A stretch of 24,047 nt of DNA, taken from an uncultured Clostridium sp. (GTDB taxonomy: Bacteria; Cyanobacteriota; Vampirovibrionia; Gastranaerophilales; Gastranaerophilaceae). Both the position numbers and the translations under genes were made by a program. The stretch is taken from contig CAJMDF010000031.1 of assembly GCA_905212085.1 (NCBI GenBank), positions 1-24,047 of the forward strand. Direction: 5' to 3'. The notes under the pieces are model-generated. The model made no database searches and was not told the origin of the DNA. It saw nothing but the letters and a program-made list of their open reading frames with translations. Shown piece by piece: positions 21,500-24,047 of this stretch (position 1 is the first letter of the stretch; the number at the start of each line of letters is the position of its first letter).

Positions 21500-21844
21500 T
21501 TATTTAACATCTGTTTTATTTGGACTTTCATATTCTATGCCCATTTCTTTAAGAGTTCTTATAAAGTTTTGGGCACAAATTTTTTGGGCTTCGGGTGGTA
21601 CGATTCTTAAAATTTCAACTGTTTTTGATATTACAGGATCTTTATCATACCAACGATTATTTGCATTAACGGGTTTGACCATTGCATAGAATTTATCGAT
21701 AGTCTCTTTAGAGACTTTTTCTTCTATTTTTTGTAAGAAAATTTCAGCTTGAGCTCTTAATTCTGTTTGATAATTTTTTAAAAGCTCAATTACTTCAAGT
21801 AATAATGGATCATGATCATACCAGCGTTTATATGCAGGTGCCAT
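21500..21844 (-). CDS. Duplicated RWYDxDP protein, 114 aa, coupled to murA
   Basis: The protein is an internal duplication. RWYDHDP (7-13) is followed by a helical LLLEVIELLKNYQTELRAQA; RWYDKDP (64-70) is followed by VISKTVEILRIVPPEAQKIC. Each half is about 40-45 residues with a Trp-Tyr-Asp/Asp-Pro head and two amphipathic helices. There is no signal or membrane segment, so it should be cytoplasmic. Its ATG overlaps the murA stop by one base (TAATG), so translation is coupled to murA. I cannot name the family. A role tied to cell-wall precursor synthesis is suggested only by the gene order. Confidence 0.8.
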   Translation of the reverse strand: MAPAYKRWYDHDPLLLEVIELLKNYQTELRAQAEIFLQKIEEKVSKETIDKFYAMVKPVNANNRWYDKDPVISKTVEILRIVPPEAQKICAQNFIRTLKEMGIEYESPNKTDVK

Positions 21845-23169
21845 TACAATAAGCCCTCCGTTAGGTTCACTTTTGGCTCAACAGGAGTAATGATTTGTTC
21901 ATCATTTTTTCTCTCTATTTTACCTCCCAATAATCTTAGCTTATTTTCGAAATTTTCGTATCCTCTATCTATATGATGTAGATTTTCGATTGTAGAATTG
22001 CCATCAGCCATTAATGCCGCAACAACTAATGATGCTCCTGCACGTAAGTCGCTTGCTGCTAATGTAGCTCCTGTTAATTTTTTTACGCCTTTTATAATTG
22101 CATGATTTCTGTCTTGGTGAATATCAGCTCCCATTCTGCGTAATTCAGGAACTTGCATAAATCTGTTTTCATACAAGCTTTCTGTAATTATTCCAACACC
22201 GTTTGCTGTAGTCAAAAGTGTCATTGCCATTGACTGCAAATCTGTTGGAAATCCAGGGTATGGCTGAGTTACAAAGTTAATTGAATTTAATCTGTTTTTA
22301 CAAGAAACTTCTAAAGTTGTTGGTTCTACTAATTTAATATTAGCTCCCATTTTTAATAATTTGTCTGTAAAGAATGTTAAATGTGCAGGGAATACGTTTT
22401 TGATAATTGCTTTACCTTTTGTTGCAATAATTGCAGACATAAATGTACCTGCTTCAATTCTGTCAGGGATTGTTGTGTATTCAATTGGATGTAAGTTATC
22501 TTGTTTTACTCCGTTAATTACAATTTCTGATGTGCCTGCGCCTACTACATCTGCACCCATTGAATTTAAGAAATTTGCTAAATCAACAATTTCAGGTTCT
22601 TGCGCTGCATTTTGAATTCTTGTGGAGCCTTCTGCTAAGATAGATGCTAGCATTATGTTTTCAGTAGCTCCAACAGATGGAATATCTAAATAAATATCTG
22701 TTCCTACAAGTTTTGGAACTTTTGCATGAACATAGCCGTTTTCGATTTTTATTTTAGCTCCAAGAGCTTCCAGCCCTTTGATGTGGAAGTCAACTCGTCT
22801 TTCTCCGATTGCACATCCGCCAGGTAATGCAACAATTGCTTCTCTGCATCTTGAAACTAATGCTCCAAGTACAATAAATGAAGCTCTCATTTTGCTTACA
22901 AGTTCATATTTTGCAGTAATACTTGTTAAATCTGTTGCATCAATAGTTACAGATTTTTCAGATTTATCATATGTTGTTTTAGCACCTAATTGTGCAATTA
23001 CACTTAGCATAATTTCAACGTCTGTTAAATCTGGAACGTTATAAATTTTTGTTTCGCCTTTTGCTAATAAAGCGGCAGCCATTAATTTTAATACTGAATT
23101 TTTTGCTCCGCCGATTGAAACTTCACCTTTTAAAGGGGTACCACCTTTTATATAATATTTTTCTGTCAA
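21844..23169 (-). CDS. murA: UDP-N-acetylglucosamine 1-carboxyvinyltransferase MurA
   Basis: MurA catalyses the first committed step of peptidoglycan synthesis, transferring enolpyruvate from phosphoenolpyruvate to UDP-GlcNAc in the cytoplasm. The 441-residue protein has the Lys23-Asn24 substrate-binding pair (GGAKNSVLKLM), the catalytic loop LPGGCAIGERRVD with Cys119 (the cysteine that fosfomycin attacks), and SVGATENIMLAS. The start is TTG with GGTAAGGA close upstream; no better ATG matches the family N-terminus. The downstream gene is translationally coupled. The unit ends at the terminator at 21466-21493. Confidence 0.98.
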   Translation of the reverse strand: MTEKYYIKGGTPLKGEVSIGGAKNSVLKLMAAALLAKGETKIYNVPDLTDVEIMLSVIAQLGAKTTYDKSEKSVTIDATDLTSITAKYELVSKMRASFIVLGALVSRCREAIVALPGGCAIGERRVDFHIKGLEALGAKIKIENGYVHAKVPKLVGTDIYLDIPSVGATENIMLASILAEGSTRIQNAAQEPEIVDLANFLNSMGADVVGAGTSEIVINGVKQDNLHPIEYTTIPDRIEAGTFMSAIIATKGKAIIKNVFPAHLTFFTDKLLKMGANIKLVEPTTLEVSCKNRLNSINFVTQPYPGFPTDLQSMAMTLLTTANGVGIITESLYENRFMQVPELRRMGADIHQDRNHAIIKGVKKLTGATLAASDLRAGASLVVAALMADGNSTIENLHHIDRGYENFENKLRLLGGKIERKNDEQIITPVEPKVNLTEGLL

Positions 23170-23216
23170 TTTCCTTACCTTTTCAAATATAAAAATATTT
23201 TCACTTTTCTTATATA

Positions 23217-23245
23217 ATAATACAATTACTTTTTCATGATGTAAA
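23217..23245 (-). promoter_or_regulatory. murA promoter
   Basis: On the minus strand -35 TTTACA (23240-23245), a 17-bp spacer and -10 TATTAT (23217-23222) lie about 48 nt before the start codon. The rest of the 178-nt divergent spacer shows no clear signal for the opposite gene. Confidence 0.55.
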
Positions 23246-23347
23246 TAAGTTAAATTATGTAAAGAAATTAAGTTGAAAATTATTTATATTGTTAAAAAAT
23301 TTTTTTCTTTGATTTTATTACTGTGAGATTGAAAGGATTTTTTAGAA

Positions 23348-24019
23348 ATGATGATTAGTCCGATAAGTTTTACAGGCATTAAAAATATAGGTTATGCAAG
23401 AATTATTGAAAGCAGTGTACCTGATTATCCACAAAGTCGTATAGTTATGAACATGGAATTAACAGATGATAAAAATAATAAAGATTTAACAATTTTAAGA
23501 GATGTATTACAGAAATTTCCTGTATTAAAAAATAAGATTAATGATAACTATTTAAATATAGAATGCAATCTTATGAAAGAAAATAATGTATTATATTCCA
23601 GGTTATTTATGAACGGAATTTTAGTACTACCTGGTGGTGATGGTGTGCCATTAATTCGTTTCGCAAGAAATTTAGTTGAAAGAGTTAAAAATTTAAAAAT
23701 AAAAGATTTTAAATTAGATAAAAATCATCATTTAAGTGAAGAAGCTAAAAAAGGTTTAGTATATAATGATAATATTGGAAATTATGTAGATGGAACTAGT
23801 GGTAAATTAGATATTTTAGCTAAAACGGGATTGATCGAAAAATTTGATTTTCTTATGAATGATCCTAATATTAAATTATCCCAAAAAGATGAAAATAAAT
23901 TGTTAAAGGCTGTTGATGAAGTAGTTGCAACTTTGCATGAACCTGCATATGTAAAGCAGGGTTCCCATTATTTAGGGGCTTTAATAAAAGGTTATTCCCC
24001 TATTAATCTGCCATCTTAA
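23348..24019 (+). CDS. Lineage-specific hypothetical protein with N-terminal ISFTGI motif
   Basis: The 223-residue product begins MMISPISFTGIKNIGYARII; AAAGGA stands about 11 bases upstream of the first of two ATG codons. It has a mixed alpha/beta first part (SRIVMNMELTDDKNNKDLTI), a middle strand-rich part (LYSRLFMNGILVLPGGDGVP), and a helical end (DENKLLKAVDEVVATLHEPA). There is no signal or membrane segment. I know no domain here. The short N-terminal ISFTGI/NFEGK-type motif, also seen in the gene ending at 6644, seems typical of this lineage, but that is from memory. The gene is divergent from murA and runs to near the window edge. Confidence 0.8.
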   Translation: MMISPISFTGIKNIGYARIIESSVPDYPQSRIVMNMELTDDKNNKDLTILRDVLQKFPVLKNKINDNYLNIECNLMKENNVLYSRLFMNGILVLPGGDGVPLIRFARNLVERVKNLKIKDFKLDKNHHLSEEAKKGLVYNDNIGNYVDGTSGKLDILAKTGLIEKFDFLMNDPNIKLSQKDENKLLKAVDEVVATLHEPAYVKQGSHYLGALIKGYSPINLPS

Positions 24020-24047
24020 TTATTAAAAAATAATAAATTTTTCTTGT

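Overview
The window is AT-rich bacterial chromosome. The genes look like those of an uncultured gut cyanobacterial-lineage bacterium (Gastranaerophilales/Melainabacteria-like). This placement is an inference. It rests on the low GC, the tmRNA tag beginning ANN, a zinc-ribbon L28, and several lineage-type unknown proteins such as the one starting MMISPISFTGI. No 16S rRNA is present to confirm it.

Region 1 (about 1-5740) is an accessory island lying directly downstream of the tmRNA gene ssrA, which is on the minus strand. A degenerate copy of the ssrA 3' end plus its downstream flank (59-250) is a direct repeat of the intact junction (5547-5740), so the island has the layout of an element, or an accretion of elements, at a tmRNA attachment site. 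No integrase is left. Inside are a Fic-domain protein with a small companion ORF, and a 3.7-kb module bounded by a perfect 41-bp direct repeat (1754-1794 and 5487-5527). The module holds a WYL-domain regulator, two NUMOD4/HNH nuclease-like proteins, a coiled-coil/WG-like protein, an unknown 123-residue protein and a fragment of a second WYL gene. Three copies of a TACGAC-N7-GTCGTA-like palindrome sit on the -35 regions of three of its transcription units, which suggests one regulon under the WYL protein. This is the best candidate for an undescribed system.

Region 2 (5708-9400) holds ssrA, an XRE/zinc-ribbon regulator, a lineage-specific probable lipoprotein, and recA with an upstream MerR-like coiled-coil gene.

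Region 3 (9400-16870) is a mosaic of single genes: a TonB-C-domain periplasmic protein, rpmB, a membrane LysM protein, rarA, an orphan solute-binding protein, three unknown proteins, a type IV pilin-like protein, and the RNase P RNA gene rnpB placed 2 nt after the pilin stop. Strong hairpin terminators separate many units.

Region 4 (16870-24047) has two minus-strand core operons: mfd followed by a PpiC/SurA-type lipoprotein, and murA overlapping by one base with a small duplicated RWYDxDP protein. A divergent unknown gene lies at the right edge. DNA-repair genes (recA, rarA, mfd) are notably frequent. rarA and mfd share an unusual start: an extended -10 only 6 nt from the ATG and no ribosome binding site, suggesting leaderless messages.
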